Assembly (NCBI GenBank): GCA_016931575.1
Contig: JAFGEO010000035.1
Location: 1-64,000, forward strand
Origin: Bacteroidales bacterium
GTDB taxonomy: Bacteria; Bacteroidota; Bacteroidia; Bacteroidales; UBA10428
Direction: 5' to 3'
Length of the DNA: 64,000 nucleotides
The notes under the pieces: generated by a model
The model's input: the letters and a program-made list of their open reading frames with translations, nothing else
Databases searched by the model: none
What the model was told of the DNA's origin: nothing
Made by a program: the position numbers and the translations under genes
Part shown: positions 51,330-61,183 of the stretch, piece after piece
Layout: the number at the start of each line of letters is the position of its first letter
Numbering within the stretch: the stretch's first letter is position 1

Positions 51330-53735
51330 TTATTGATTTTTAGGAATTTCAAGATAAAATGTTGAACCCATACCAGGTTCACTATCAGCCCAAGCCCTCC
51401 CGTTCATCCTGTGCATTGCTTTGTTAACCATTGCCAGACCAATTCCGGTACCTGGAAAGTCCTCTGCCCTTTGTAAGCGTTGAAATATTTCATATATCTT
51501 TTGATGATATTTCATATCGAAACCAATTCCATTGTCATTTACACTAATTATCAATGACTCATTTTTTTCATTAACTTCAATTTGAATTTTTGGGATAGTC
51601 TTACCCTTGGTAAATTTAATTGCATTTTCAAGCAGATTACGAAGGGCTATGGTAAGTCCCTTTGGATCAGCGATAACTTCAATATCCGATACGATGCTAT
51701 GGACTTCGAATTTTCTTTCTTCCAGTTCTACCTTGTAAATGGATAAAACTGACTGTACTAAATCCCTGATTCTTATACTCTGTAAACTCAACTGACTACG
51801 TTCCAACCTTGAATAATCCAGGAGATCATCTATAAGTTGGTTCATTTGCAGTGTAGAGCTTCGTATTGTTTCAATAAATGTTTGGGCCTCTTCATTCAGG
51901 CTTGATTTGTATAAATCTAATAATAATTTGCTGTATCCATCAATCCCTCGAAGAGGCGCTTTCAGGTCGTGAGATACTGAATAGGTAAAAGTTTCCAGTT
52001 CTTTATTAGAGGCTTCGAGCTGGGCAGTACGTTGTTCTACCTTCATTTCAAGTTCAGCATTAAGTTTTTTAATTTCTTCTTCAGTCTTTTTTCGTTCGGT
52101 TACGTCCTCAATTATACCCAGGTTATAAAGAAATCTTCCCTCACTATCGTAAGTAGTTGTTACTGTGAGCGATCCCCATATTATCTGCCCATCTTTTTTG
52201 ATATAGCGTTTTTCTGTTTTATACACCGAAATCTCCTTATTTATCAGTTTACTGACATTAAGCATGTCTTTGGGGAGATCATCCGGATGGGTCACATCCA
52301 TAAAAGTGAATTGCTGAAGTTCAGCTTCACTATAACCCATGATTGCGCAAAACTCGGGATTCGCATTTAAAAACCGGAATTCCTTATCGGCCATTACCAT
52401 CCCGAACGGACCATTTTCATAGAGTTTACCAAACCTGAATTCACTTTCAAAGAGTTGTTCCTCCCTGTGCTTAAGTTCGGTGATATTCCTGTTCGTACCC
52501 CGCCTACCTAAGTATTCTCCGTTGTTACCAAATACAGGACTGCAACTGTGGCTGATCCATCGCAATTCCCCTCCTTTAGTTATAATGCGATATTCCAATT
52601 CGTGAGGGTTGATCTCCGAAATTTTAAAACGTGAATGTTGCCTTACTTTTTCTTTGTCTGCATCAAAAACAATTTGATGATGCAATTCCGGATGTTCAGT
52701 AAACTCTCCCGGAGAATAACCGGTTACCCTTTCGCATGCCGGAGATACATAGTGCAGATGCCCATCGGGCTTTAACCAATAGATCCAGTCATCCGAATTA
52801 TCTGAAATCAGACGGTATTTTTCTTCGCTTTCGAGTTGAGCCTGTTCAGCTTTTTTACGTTCAGTAATATCAATAGATAAAATAAATACACCCTCAGGAA
52901 CTGGTTGAATACTGAGGTCGAACCAGGCATGACTTCCATCCTGAAATTCAAATTCGTTTTCAAGATGATTGTTAACTCTCGTTTCCAGTGTCTGCTTAAT
53001 AGTTTTAAATACCTCGGTTTGCTCAATTCCAGGCCACATGTCCATATATCTGTTCCCGAGCAGTTCGTTGTTTGGACGGCGGTTGTGAATCTCTGCCGTC
53101 CGATTCAGGTAGATATATTTCCAGTCAAAACCGATAAGCTGGCAGCCTTCCAGCATGCTGTCAAGAGTACTTCGGGAGCGTTCTTCACTTTTTTTCAATG
53201 CTTCATTAACTTTTAGTAGTTCTAATTTCTGAAAAGTTATTTCACTGATAAGCTGAGTCATATTCAGTAAAAAATCCATTGCATTCAGAACTTTTTCTTT
53301 TGAAACAACAGGAACCTTTTTGAGTGCATCCAGGTATTTTTTTTCATTAAAGCCATACTTCCCGGCTTGTTCCATAAAAAACTTATGATCAGGTTCTTCA
53401 AAAAAGAATTGACCGGAAAACAGGTTGGCTATATGTTCCCCGTTGATTACAATTGGTACGGCTACATCAACCAATCCGTTTAAACATTTATAGAAATGAT
53501 ATTTTTCACCCTGCGCCAGTTTTCCTGCTAATTCAGTATCGCTGATGGTACACTTTTTTGAAGTTTCAGGATTTATGCGGTGGAAATCGGTGCAGACTTG
53601 TCTCCACCCCGATTTGGACAAAACCTTACCATTCAGGTCTAATATAGCTGTTACAAATCCTGTGGATCTGTTGAATCCTTCAAGCAGGCTGTCTACATGC
53701 GCAAAATCGATTAAATCCAGCATGTCAGTTTTCAT
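51330..53735 (-). CDS. PocR/PAS-domain sensor histidine kinase
   Basis: 801 residues, no membrane helix and no signal peptide, so cytosolic. Domain order: PocR sensory domain (about 5-170; LLEGFNRSTGFVTAILDLNGKVLS, CTDFHRINPETSKKC, IANLFSGQFF), then three PAS domains (about 195-300, 305-425, 430-550). A short coiled coil precedes HisKA with phospho-His in SVSHDLKAPLRG and HATPase_c (NLLENAIKFTKG, NDNGIGFD, GTGIGLAMVNKAM). PocR domains bind small hydrocarbon-type or diol-like ligands in some proteins. The usual downstream response regulator is present only as a remnant, so the present output partner is unknown. Confidence 0.88.
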   Translation of the reverse strand: MKTDMLDLIDFAHVDSLLEGFNRSTGFVTAILDLNGKVLSKSGWRQVCTDFHRINPETSKKCTISDTELAGKLAQGEKYHFYKCLNGLVDVAVPIVINGEHIANLFSGQFFFEEPDHKFFMEQAGKYGFNEKKYLDALKKVPVVSKEKVLNAMDFLLNMTQLISEITFQKLELLKVNEALKKSEERSRSTLDSMLEGCQLIGFDWKYIYLNRTAEIHNRRPNNELLGNRYMDMWPGIEQTEVFKTIKQTLETRVNNHLENEFEFQDGSHAWFDLSIQPVPEGVFILSIDITERKKAEQAQLESEEKYRLISDNSDDWIYWLKPDGHLHYVSPACERVTGYSPGEFTEHPELHHQIVFDADKEKVRQHSRFKISEINPHELEYRIITKGGELRWISHSCSPVFGNNGEYLGRRGTNRNITELKHREEQLFESEFRFGKLYENGPFGMVMADKEFRFLNANPEFCAIMGYSEAELQQFTFMDVTHPDDLPKDMLNVSKLINKEISVYKTEKRYIKKDGQIIWGSLTVTTTYDSEGRFLYNLGIIEDVTERKKTEEEIKKLNAELEMKVEQRTAQLEASNKELETFTYSVSHDLKAPLRGIDGYSKLLLDLYKSSLNEEAQTFIETIRSSTLQMNQLIDDLLDYSRLERSQLSLQSIRIRDLVQSVLSIYKVELEERKFEVHSIVSDIEVIADPKGLTIALRNLLENAIKFTKGKTIPKIQIEVNEKNESLIISVNDNGIGFDMKYHQKIYEIFQRLQRAEDFPGTGIGLAMVNKAMHRMNGRAWADSEPGMGSTFYLEIPKNQ

Positions 53736-53954
53736 AATTTCAGGTTTGGGTCATCTTATTAAATTAACCATTTTTAAAACTAAAACCTAAGAATTTATAA
53801 TAGCAATTCCCCTGTAAACACAGGTCTATCTACGGCGCTGAGGGGAGACAAAAAAAGAAGTTCCTGACAGCGAGGGAATGGTGGCGGGGATCCGGCGCCA
53901 GGAGATCCTATAACGCAACCTTACCTACCCTTAAAGCATCATGCTGGAAAACCT

Positions 53955-54173
53955 ATGAGAAAAAACGCCATCTTTTCAGTTTTACCGGGACTTCTGTTGA
54001 CTTTGATCCTTACCACTTCGTGTATGGTGGACTCTTGTTATGATGAGGAGGTTTATCAGGCAAATAAGGATAATGCTTGTCCCCAGGATTGTCCGGGTGT
54101 GACTGGTTGTGACGGTAAAACCTATTGCAATGAGTGTGTAGCCTTAGGACAAGGAATAAGCGTGATTGAATGA
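53955..54173 (+). CDS. small lipoprotein with Kazal-type domain
   Basis: 72 residues. Lipoprotein signal (MRKNAIFSVLPGLLLTLILTTSC). The mature part ends in CPQDCPGVTGCDGKTYCNEC followed by VALGQG, the Kazal inhibitor pattern (CxGxDGxTYxNxC-like) with six or more Cys. Kazal domains inhibit serine proteases in animals and occur in some bacterial lipoproteins. No linked protease is seen. Role unknown. Confidence 0.7.
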   Translation: MRKNAIFSVLPGLLLTLILTTSCMVDSCYDEEVYQANKDNACPQDCPGVTGCDGKTYCNECVALGQGISVIE

Positions 54174-54326
54174 TCTTTCAACAATCGGGATTGAACAGGG
54201 TGTCAGGTGCGCCCCACACCCTCAATAAAAACCGGCTGCTTCTATCATGATTCTCACTATCTTTAGGCATAGAAAAATGTCCATGGAAACCGCAATGAAA
54301 CTCATCCTCATCCTAATCACTTCCGA

Positions 54327-55103
54327 ATGAAGGTATTCTCCACCCTGCTTTTTTGTCTGCCTGTATTATCTGTTCTGGCTCAGGAATTGCCCGCCGAACT
54401 GATTACCGACAGAGCAGATCAAACAGAATCATCTGCTGTGGTGCCTTTTCAGGCTTTACAACTGGAAACGGGTTTTGCCATGGAAACCACGGATATCCAC
54501 TGGTTCCGGATACAGACTTTCGCTTACAATACAAGCCTGTTGCGCTATGGCCTGCGAGAAAATTTTGAGCTGCGTGCCGGCCTGGAATACCTCGGAAAAA
54601 AACAGCTGAATACTGCCACGGGGGTTACATTCACCTCTTCAGGGCTCGGTCCGCTGTATGCAGGATTTAAGGTAAAAATTTCTGAGGAAAAAGGATGGAA
54701 ACCCGGAATAGCATTCCTCGGGGGATTGGTCCTGCCCTTTACGGCCGGTGAAGATTTTGAGACGGAACATACGGGAGCGGATATCCGGTTTGCATTCTCA
54801 CACTCACTCACAGACCGCCTGTCACTCGGCTACAACCTGGGGGCACAGTGGGACGGGGAAACTGCCGTTCCCTCCTATTTCTATTCGGTTTCGATGGGAG
54901 TCAGGATTTTAAACCAGGTCGGGATGTTTGTCGAAAGCTTCGGCCATATCTCTGAGGAAGGCGAGGCAGAACACTTGCTCGATGCCGGATTCACCTGGCA
55001 GGTTCTTTCCTATTTCCAGCTGGACTTTTCAGGTGGTGTAGGCATTCATAACAGCATCGATGAGTTTTTCAGTGTCGGACTTACCTACCGCCTGCCCTAT
55101 TAG
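54327..55103 (+). CDS. outer-membrane transporter-like protein (MetA-pathway phenol-degradation family)
   Basis: 258 residues. Signal peptide MKVFSTLLFCLPVLSVLAQ. LITDRADQTESSAVVPFQALQLETGFAME and the repeating antiparallel strands (LLRYGLRENFELRAGLEY, GLGPLYAGFKVKI, LGYNLGAQWDG, SMGVRILNQVGMFVESFG) match the PF13557-type beta-barrel. It ends in a Tyr (RLPY), typical for barrel proteins. It may pass small hydrophobic compounds, though the family name overstates what is known. Confidence 0.75.
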   Translation: MKVFSTLLFCLPVLSVLAQELPAELITDRADQTESSAVVPFQALQLETGFAMETTDIHWFRIQTFAYNTSLLRYGLRENFELRAGLEYLGKKQLNTATGVTFTSSGLGPLYAGFKVKISEEKGWKPGIAFLGGLVLPFTAGEDFETEHTGADIRFAFSHSLTDRLSLGYNLGAQWDGETAVPSYFYSVSMGVRILNQVGMFVESFGHISEEGEAEHLLDAGFTWQVLSYFQLDFSGGVGIHNSIDEFFSVGLTYRLPY

Positions 55104-55271
55104 ATCAGGCCTGAAATCATTTTATCGCAAGCTCACGGCCCGTTACAAGTTTCCAAACCTGTGCACAGCTATGGTAAAAGTCCAGTCAAATTTTGGGAAA
55201 TCTATAACAGCCCTGCCCATTTTTGAATAAAAATCACCAAATTGGTCATGTTTAACTATTTTGGATGATTT

Positions 55272-56276
55272 ATGGCCCGTATCAAACTGATATTTCTGGT
55301 TGCGCTGACAGGTATTTTCCCCGTTAACAGCATGGCTCAATCCCTTCATTTCGACAACCCCATCGCCGGGCAGCGTGCCGACCCATGGGTATACCGAACC
55401 GACGAGGGCGTATACTACCTCATTGCCACGGTTCCAGAATACAACCGGATAGTGATGCGCAGGGCTGAAAGCATCAATGGCTTAAAAGATGCAGAAGAAA
55501 TGGACCTATGGCATGAACATGATACCGGGGTGATGGGGCACAACATCTGGGCCCCCGAGCTGCATCGTATTGATAGCACCTGGTATATCTACTTTGCAGC
55601 CGGTGAGGAGGAAAACATCTGGAACATCCGGATGTGGGTTCTTTCCAATACCTCGGAAGATCCTATGACCGGGGAATGGAACGAGGAAGGACAGATAAAA
55701 ACTGTCAAAGAAAGCTTTTCCCTGGATGCCACTACCTTTGAGCATAATGGAAAACGCTACCTGATATGGGCGCAGAATATAAGAGGTGAGGGCGCCGGAA
55801 CTGCACTGGTGTTATCTGAAATGGCAGATCCTCTTACCCTGGCAGGACCGGAAGTGATCATTACAGACCCTGAATTCAGCTGGGAAAGGATGAAATATTT
55901 TGTGAATGAAGGACCGGCAGTACTCAAACGCAATGGAAAGATCTTTGTGACTTATTCAGCCAGTGCTACCAATCATTACTATTGCATGGGCCTGTTATGG
56001 ATCGATGCAGAAGCCGACCTGCTCGATGCCTCCAACTGGAATAAATCCCCCGGCCCGGTTTTTTATACCAATGAAGAGCTTAAAAGATTTGGTCCAGGGC
56101 ACAATTCATTCACAGTAGCAGAGGATGGAAAAACCGATGTCCTGATCTACCATGCCCGCGATTTTAAAGAGATCCCGCAGCACGAACTGGCTGATCCCAA
56201 CCGGGCAACCCGCGCCAGGGTTTTCGGATGGACCGGAAGCGGTTTCCCGGATTTTATGCAGAACACAGAGGACTGA
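55272..56276 (+). CDS. secreted GH43-family glycoside hydrolase
   Basis: 334 residues, a single five-bladed propeller with signal peptide (MARIKLIFLVALTGIFPVNSMAQ). Catalytic acidic residues are placed as in GH43: Asp in RADPWVY (near 37), Asp in FSLDATTF (near 152) and Glu in VNEGPAV (near 213). Blade motifs GHNIWAPELHRIDSTWYIYFA and YLIWAQN are typical. No CBM or T9SS domain, so periplasmic. Likely alpha-L-arabinofuranosidase or similar exo-enzyme; the sub-family is not assigned. Confidence 0.87.
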   Translation: MARIKLIFLVALTGIFPVNSMAQSLHFDNPIAGQRADPWVYRTDEGVYYLIATVPEYNRIVMRRAESINGLKDAEEMDLWHEHDTGVMGHNIWAPELHRIDSTWYIYFAAGEEENIWNIRMWVLSNTSEDPMTGEWNEEGQIKTVKESFSLDATTFEHNGKRYLIWAQNIRGEGAGTALVLSEMADPLTLAGPEVIITDPEFSWERMKYFVNEGPAVLKRNGKIFVTYSASATNHYYCMGLLWIDAEADLLDASNWNKSPGPVFYTNEELKRFGPGHNSFTVAEDGKTDVLIYHARDFKEIPQHELADPNRATRARVFGWTGSGFPDFMQNTED

Positions 56277-56361
56277 GTGGTGATAATTATTCCTGATAGA
56301 ATAACAGATTGCTTCTCACGCAAAATATTTCAGATTACGAAAGCACTTAAACCATAGCTAT

Positions 56362-57906
56362 ATGGGAACAATGACTGATATACACACCATTGACAACATT
56401 GAGTTGGTTTTCCTCAACCAGGAAGACTATGAGGAAATTAAAAATGCCATGATCGAGGCTTATTCCAATATGCCTGAAGCCTACTGGAAGGAACACCATA
56501 TCAAATCCTTAATTGAAAAATTCCCGGAGGGACAGGTAGGGATAAAAGTGGATAATGAACTTGCAGGTTGTGCCCTTTCGATCCTCGTTGATTACGCAAA
56601 ATTCGATGATAAGCATACCTTCCGGGAAATAACGGGTGCCTATACCTTTTCTACACACACCAATGAGGGTGATAAACTATACGGTATTGACGTTTTTATC
56701 CGTCCAAAATTCAGGGGCCTGCGCCTCGGCAGAAGACTCTACGATTACCGGAAAGAGCTTTGTGAAAAATTAAACCTGAAAGGAATTGTATTCGGCGGGC
56801 GGATACCTAATTATCATCAATATTCTGGTAGTTTATCACCCAGGGAATACATCGAGAAGGTAAGGAAAAAGGAAATTCACGACCCGGTACTTGATTTTCA
56901 ATTATCCAATGATTTTCACCCTGCAAGGATATTACAGGGATATCTGGAAGGAGATAAAGAATCGAAGGAATATGCGGTTCTGCTGCAATGGGACAATGTC
57001 TACTATGAAAAAAAGACGAATAAAGCAGCTATAAAAAAAACTGTTGTCCGACTTGGATTGATCCAATGGCAAATGAGGTTGTATAAGAACCTCACGGAAC
57101 TTATGCAGCAGGCAGAATACTTTGTAGACGCCGTATCCGGCTATCGGGCCGATTTTGCGTTGTTCCCCGAATTCTTTAATGCCCCCTTGATGGCTCCCTA
57201 TAACAACCTTTCAGAACCCGAAGCTATCAGGAAACTGGCAGAATATACTGAAGAGATCACCCAACGCTTTGCTGAGCTCGCCATATCCTATAATATCAAT
57301 ATTATCACCGGTAGTATGCCTGAAATGGTTGACAATAATCTTTACAATGTCGGGTATTTGTGCAAAAGAGGTGGAGGCATGGAGCGGTTTGAGAAGCTGC
57401 ATGTAACGCCTGATGAAGCGAAGATCTGGGGATTGCAGGGAGGGAAGCACATTCAGACCTATGATACGGATTGTGGGAAAATTGGCATATTAATCTGTTA
57501 CGATATCGAATTTCCTGAGTTAAGCAGAATTTTAGCAGAGGACGGAATAGACATCCTGTTTGTTCCTTTCCTGACGGATACACAGAATGGTTATTCCCGG
57601 GTACGAAACTGCGCACAGGCCCGGGCCATCGAAAACGAATGCTACGTAGCCATCGCAGGTTGCGTTGGGAACCTTCCAAAGGTCCACAACATGGATATAC
57701 AATATGCCCAATCTATGGTATTCACCCCCTGCGATTTTTCCTTTCCGACAAACGGAGTAAAAGCCGAAGCCACACCGAATACTGAAATGATCCTGATCGC
57801 AGACCTGGATATTGATCTGCTGCGCCAACTGAACCAGTTCGGTAGCGTTCGGAACCTAAAGGACAGAAGAACTGATATTTATTCGATACTTAGGACTAAG
57901 AGATGA
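56362..57906 (+). CDS. bifunctional GNAT acetyltransferase / carbon-nitrogen hydrolase (nitrilase-superfamily) fusion
   Basis: 514 residues. The N-terminal 210 residues are a GNAT fold (YGIDVFIRPKFRGLRLGRRLYDYRKEL holds the acetyl-CoA loop). About 225-505 is a nitrilase-superfamily amidohydrolase with its triad: Glu in LFPEFF (near 268), Lys in FEKLHVTPDE (near 344) and Cys in ICYDIEFPE (near 379). Such fusions are known in bacteria and annotated as hypothetical bifunctional enzymes; substrate unknown. It lies between two GH43 genes, but no functional link can be shown. Start at ATG 56362; a second ATG four codons on is possible. Confidence 0.87.
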   Translation: MGTMTDIHTIDNIELVFLNQEDYEEIKNAMIEAYSNMPEAYWKEHHIKSLIEKFPEGQVGIKVDNELAGCALSILVDYAKFDDKHTFREITGAYTFSTHTNEGDKLYGIDVFIRPKFRGLRLGRRLYDYRKELCEKLNLKGIVFGGRIPNYHQYSGSLSPREYIEKVRKKEIHDPVLDFQLSNDFHPARILQGYLEGDKESKEYAVLLQWDNVYYEKKTNKAAIKKTVVRLGLIQWQMRLYKNLTELMQQAEYFVDAVSGYRADFALFPEFFNAPLMAPYNNLSEPEAIRKLAEYTEEITQRFAELAISYNINIITGSMPEMVDNNLYNVGYLCKRGGGMERFEKLHVTPDEAKIWGLQGGKHIQTYDTDCGKIGILICYDIEFPELSRILAEDGIDILFVPFLTDTQNGYSRVRNCAQARAIENECYVAIAGCVGNLPKVHNMDIQYAQSMVFTPCDFSFPTNGVKAEATPNTEMILIADLDIDLLRQLNQFGSVRNLKDRRTDIYSILRTKR

Positions 57907-58059
57907 TCACCATCCGCAGCAATTATCATCTTATTGTTCCGGGCATCCCTGGCAGGTTTCCTGTGCTGTATACTATTTTTCTGAATCGATAAAACGGTCA
58001 TAGCTGAAAAGAAATCTGACAAACACTTCTGATTTATATGTTTTTTAACAGGGAAAGAA

Positions 58060-58067
58060 TAATTTTG
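58060..58067 (+). promoter_or_regulatory. candidate promoter -7 element for the GH43 lipoprotein
   Basis: TAATTTTG matches TAnnTTTG exactly; TATG (58037-58040) lies 19 nt upstream as an imperfect -33. The start codon is 91 nt downstream, leaving a leader of about 85 nt. Confidence 0.35.
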
Positions 58068-58157
58068 AAAGCTAAGTTTCTTCTCCCAGGGAACCAGTAC
58101 TAATCCCAGGGATATCTGAAGAAAAGACCAGAGTAATCTATAAATTCAAAAAAACAC

Positions 58158-59885
58158 ATGAACCGACCAGGAATTTTCTTTTTGCTGGCCATCCTGATAG
58201 CAGGATGCCAACCTACGCAGGAAACGAAAAAAGTAAGTCCGAAGACCTTCTGCAATCCGCTAAACCTGAGCTACCGCTTCTGTGCCGATGAACCCTCCCG
58301 ACGCGAAGCTGCCGACCCGACCATGGTCCGTTTTAAGGATATGTACCTGCTCTTTGCTTCCAAATCGGGAGGATACTGGTATTCCACTGATCTGGCAAAC
58401 TGGACCTTTATTCAGACGGAACAGATACCTGTGGAGGAATATGCCCCAACTGTTGTTGCCATTAAGGACACCTTGTATTTCCTGGCCTCCTCATCTGAAA
58501 AAAACACCTTGTACAAGTCGGCGGATCCCCTGAGCGGCAAGTGGAGCATCGCACGCGAAACCATGGAGATCCCGCTCTGGGACCCGGCACTCTTCCTGGA
58601 TGATGATGGCAGGCTATACCTGTACTGGGGCTGCTCCGACCGGAATCCACTTTATGGTGTGGAACTCGACTATGCAGCAAACTTTTCATTCATTGGTCAG
58701 CCCGTAACCCTGAAATATCCCAATCCGGGACAATTTGGATGGGAAGTTCCCGGCGACTACAACACCCTGTTGCAGCAGGCACCCTGGATCGAAGGAGCCT
58801 GGGTGAACAAGCACGATGGCAAATATTATCTCCAGTATGCCGGACCGGGGACAGAGTATAAAAGCTACAGCGATGGCGTTTATGTTTCTGATCATCCCCT
58901 GGGGCCCTTTGAACCGCAGGCCCACAATCCATTCGCATATAAGCCGGAAGGCTTTGCCGCAGGCGCCGGTCATGGCAGCACCTTCATGGATAAATATGGA
59001 AATTACTGGCATATCGGCACCATGACCATCTCGCAGAAGCATATGTTTGAGCGCAGACTGGGAATTTTCCCGACATTCTTTGATGAGCAGGGAACCTTAT
59101 ACAGCAGCACAAAATATGGCGACTATCCCCTGATCGTGCCTGACCATAAGATCTCCGGGGTTCAGGAAATCTTCCCTGGCTGGATGCTGCTCTCCTACGG
59201 GAAAAAAGTGGATGCCTCCTCATCCATCGACTCATTGCCCCCATCCAACATCAGCGACGAAAATATCCGGACTTACTGGGCAGCTGCATCCGGCGATAAA
59301 GGAGAATATGCCATCCTCGATCTGGAGCATCCCAGCGATGTATATGCCCTGCAGGTCAATTTCGCAGAACATGCCACAGAGCTGTTCGGAAGGACAGACA
59401 GGCTGTACCACCGGTATACCATTGAATACTCCACTGATGGTGAAAGCTGGAAAATGCTTTCTGACAAGTCGGAAAACACAAATGATAATACCCATGTCTA
59501 CCTTCAGCTGCCTCAGAAAATCTCCTGTCGCTACCTGAAGTTAACAAACGTTAAGGTCCCGGACGGGCACTTTGCCCTGAGCGGATTCAGGATCTTCGGA
59601 AAAGGGCAGGGCGAAGTCCCGGGAATGATCCGGAAGTTTGAAGCCATCCGCAATGCAACTAATAAGAGATCGGTAATACTTTCCTGGAATGAGGTTGAGA
59701 ATGCCGACGGATACCTCATCTCATACGGCATTCATCAGGAAAGACTTTACCAGAGCTACCAGGTCTATTCGGATACTTCACTGACAATTAACAGTCTGGA
59801 TGCAGGTGCTGAGTATTATTTTACGCTGGAATCTTTTAATGAAAACGGTATTACCCCATACGGGCAAATCATCCCAGTGCAGTAA
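58158..59885 (+). CDS. GH43-family lipoprotein with F5/8-type and fibronectin III domains
   Basis: 575 residues. Lipoprotein signal MNRPGIFFLLAILIAGC. The GH43 propeller spans about 30-330 with Asp in AADPTMV (near 52), Asp in LWDPALFL (near 141) and Glu in WIEGAWV (near 211). A discoidin/F5_F8-type C sandwich follows (about 350-475; AILDLEHPSDVYALQVNF, YLKLTNVKVPDGHFALSGFRI). A fibronectin type III domain ends the protein (about 480-575; SVILSWNEVENADGYLISYG). Cell-surface or periplasm-facing location. Probably acts on arabinose- or xylose-containing glycans. Confidence 0.9.
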   Translation: MNRPGIFFLLAILIAGCQPTQETKKVSPKTFCNPLNLSYRFCADEPSRREAADPTMVRFKDMYLLFASKSGGYWYSTDLANWTFIQTEQIPVEEYAPTVVAIKDTLYFLASSSEKNTLYKSADPLSGKWSIARETMEIPLWDPALFLDDDGRLYLYWGCSDRNPLYGVELDYAANFSFIGQPVTLKYPNPGQFGWEVPGDYNTLLQQAPWIEGAWVNKHDGKYYLQYAGPGTEYKSYSDGVYVSDHPLGPFEPQAHNPFAYKPEGFAAGAGHGSTFMDKYGNYWHIGTMTISQKHMFERRLGIFPTFFDEQGTLYSSTKYGDYPLIVPDHKISGVQEIFPGWMLLSYGKKVDASSSIDSLPPSNISDENIRTYWAAASGDKGEYAILDLEHPSDVYALQVNFAEHATELFGRTDRLYHRYTIEYSTDGESWKMLSDKSENTNDNTHVYLQLPQKISCRYLKLTNVKVPDGHFALSGFRIFGKGQGEVPGMIRKFEAIRNATNKRSVILSWNEVENADGYLISYGIHQERLYQSYQVYSDTSLTINSLDAGAEYYFTLESFNENGITPYGQIIPVQ

Positions 59886-59926
59886 GCATCAGCAAACAGG
59901 GTACTAATCTCAAATTAAACCAGTCA

Positions 59927-60583
59927 ATGAAACCAGTAAAATTCCTGATTATCATTCTGTTAATCGGCATATCCCCTCAGGTCGGTGCACAAAGTTATTT
60001 TCAATATATGAAAGGCAATCTGAAAGGAAATGACTCCGTATATTTCCAGTCGGTTATTGTGCCACTTCTGGAGGATTACGACTATGCCCTATGCAGGTCA
60101 AACCTTCTGGAAGAGGGGAGCATGGAGCGTCGCACAGCAGGGATGCGTTACCGGATCATTGCCTGTGCCAACACCGGCCAAAAGGTAGATCTGATCGAGT
60201 TTACGGAATACCTCCTCTATGACGGAAAGGTGTATGAATCAGGACAGAAAACCGACCTGGATAAAGTTACAGTCAGAAAGGACAGGGATATCCGCAATGC
60301 CAATTACCTGTTCCAGCTTCTCACCGAAACGGGCTTTCATCAACTGGATAACGACTGCCTGCTGAGGAACAACTTTGAGAAGGATGGACAGGGTATTCTC
60401 TTTACCAACACCTCCCATCAACGGGATCAGACTCTGATCTGGAGCAGGGGGGTTCTAAGAATGGTTGAATGCTACAATGACCCGGAAAGGGTAATGATGG
60501 AATTTCCCGATGAGAATTTTTGTAAGGCGATTTACCTGCTCGGCTCCACGAATTTTGACATGTTCTGGAGTTATCAAAAGTAG
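59927..60583 (+). CDS. secreted hypothetical protein
   Basis: 218 residues with signal peptide MKPVKFLIIILLIGISPQVGAQ. Mature part mixed alpha/beta with CRSNLLEEGSMERRTAGMRYRIIACANTG and a C-terminal Phe/Trp-rich end. No family recognised. It starts 41 bp after the GH43 lipoprotein and may be co-transcribed with it. Confidence 0.6.
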   Translation: MKPVKFLIIILLIGISPQVGAQSYFQYMKGNLKGNDSVYFQSVIVPLLEDYDYALCRSNLLEEGSMERRTAGMRYRIIACANTGQKVDLIEFTEYLLYDGKVYESGQKTDLDKVTVRKDRDIRNANYLFQLLTETGFHQLDNDCLLRNNFEKDGQGILFTNTSHQRDQTLIWSRGVLRMVECYNDPERVMMEFPDENFCKAIYLLGSTNFDMFWSYQK

Positions 60584-60762
60584 CAGCACTTGCATTTTGG
60601 AAAGGTTTTTGCGGGATAGTGAATGCATTATCTCACAGGATCACCTGCAGCGGTTCAAAAAAAGGGATGAACAATGAGGAGAATGACCGGTGGATTGAAT
60701 ACCTTGTCCAGATAGTATTCAGATGACCGAATAAAGAATTAAATCAGTCTTTTCTGATAGAA

Positions 60763-60950
60763 ATGAAACAGATTTGTCGACCCATACTGCTCATCCTCCT
60801 CTCATTCACAATCCCCCTCGGGGCGCTGGTAACTGTGTTTTCCTGGAACAACCAGATACTCCGGACGGAACAGGTTATGACTGCAAGACAGACTTCCCGT
60901 TGGAGAAAGATCTGTTCTCTCAGGAAGATACAGTCTGGTTGGGTAAATAA
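60763..60950 (+). pseudogene. probable frameshifted small lipoprotein gene
   Basis: A signal-like start (MKQICRPILLILLSFTIPLG, 60763 onward) is in one frame. A shifted frame then reads NCVFLEQPDTPDGTGYDC and KTDFPLEKDLFSQEDTVWLGK to a TAA at 60948-60950. The second part has protein-like composition while the first frame turns basic and featureless after about residue 35. An indel near 60835 would join them. The continuing original frame to 61140 does not look like a real protein. Weak evidence; no family known. Confidence 0.4.
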
Positions 60951-61183
60951 GATAAGAGCCTTACATAAGAGCCGTGGAAATCATCAACTAATTGTAAAAG
61001 CTGCCGACCTGAAAACCATTGTTACTTTTCTGATACTACATTATAAATTCTCCCAATACGGGCACCTGTTTACTTGCATGCATACCTTCAACATACTATT
61101 TCTGGATCACTCAGATCCACTCCCGCGGGCCATTTCCTAACCCTCCATTGTCATTCTTTTATCAACCTTTAAAAAACTTAGTT

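Noticed and set aside
60951-61140. continuation of the 125-codon frame that starts at 60763
   Set aside because: After about residue 35 it is basic and low in structure; the better reading is a frameshifted gene ending at 60950.
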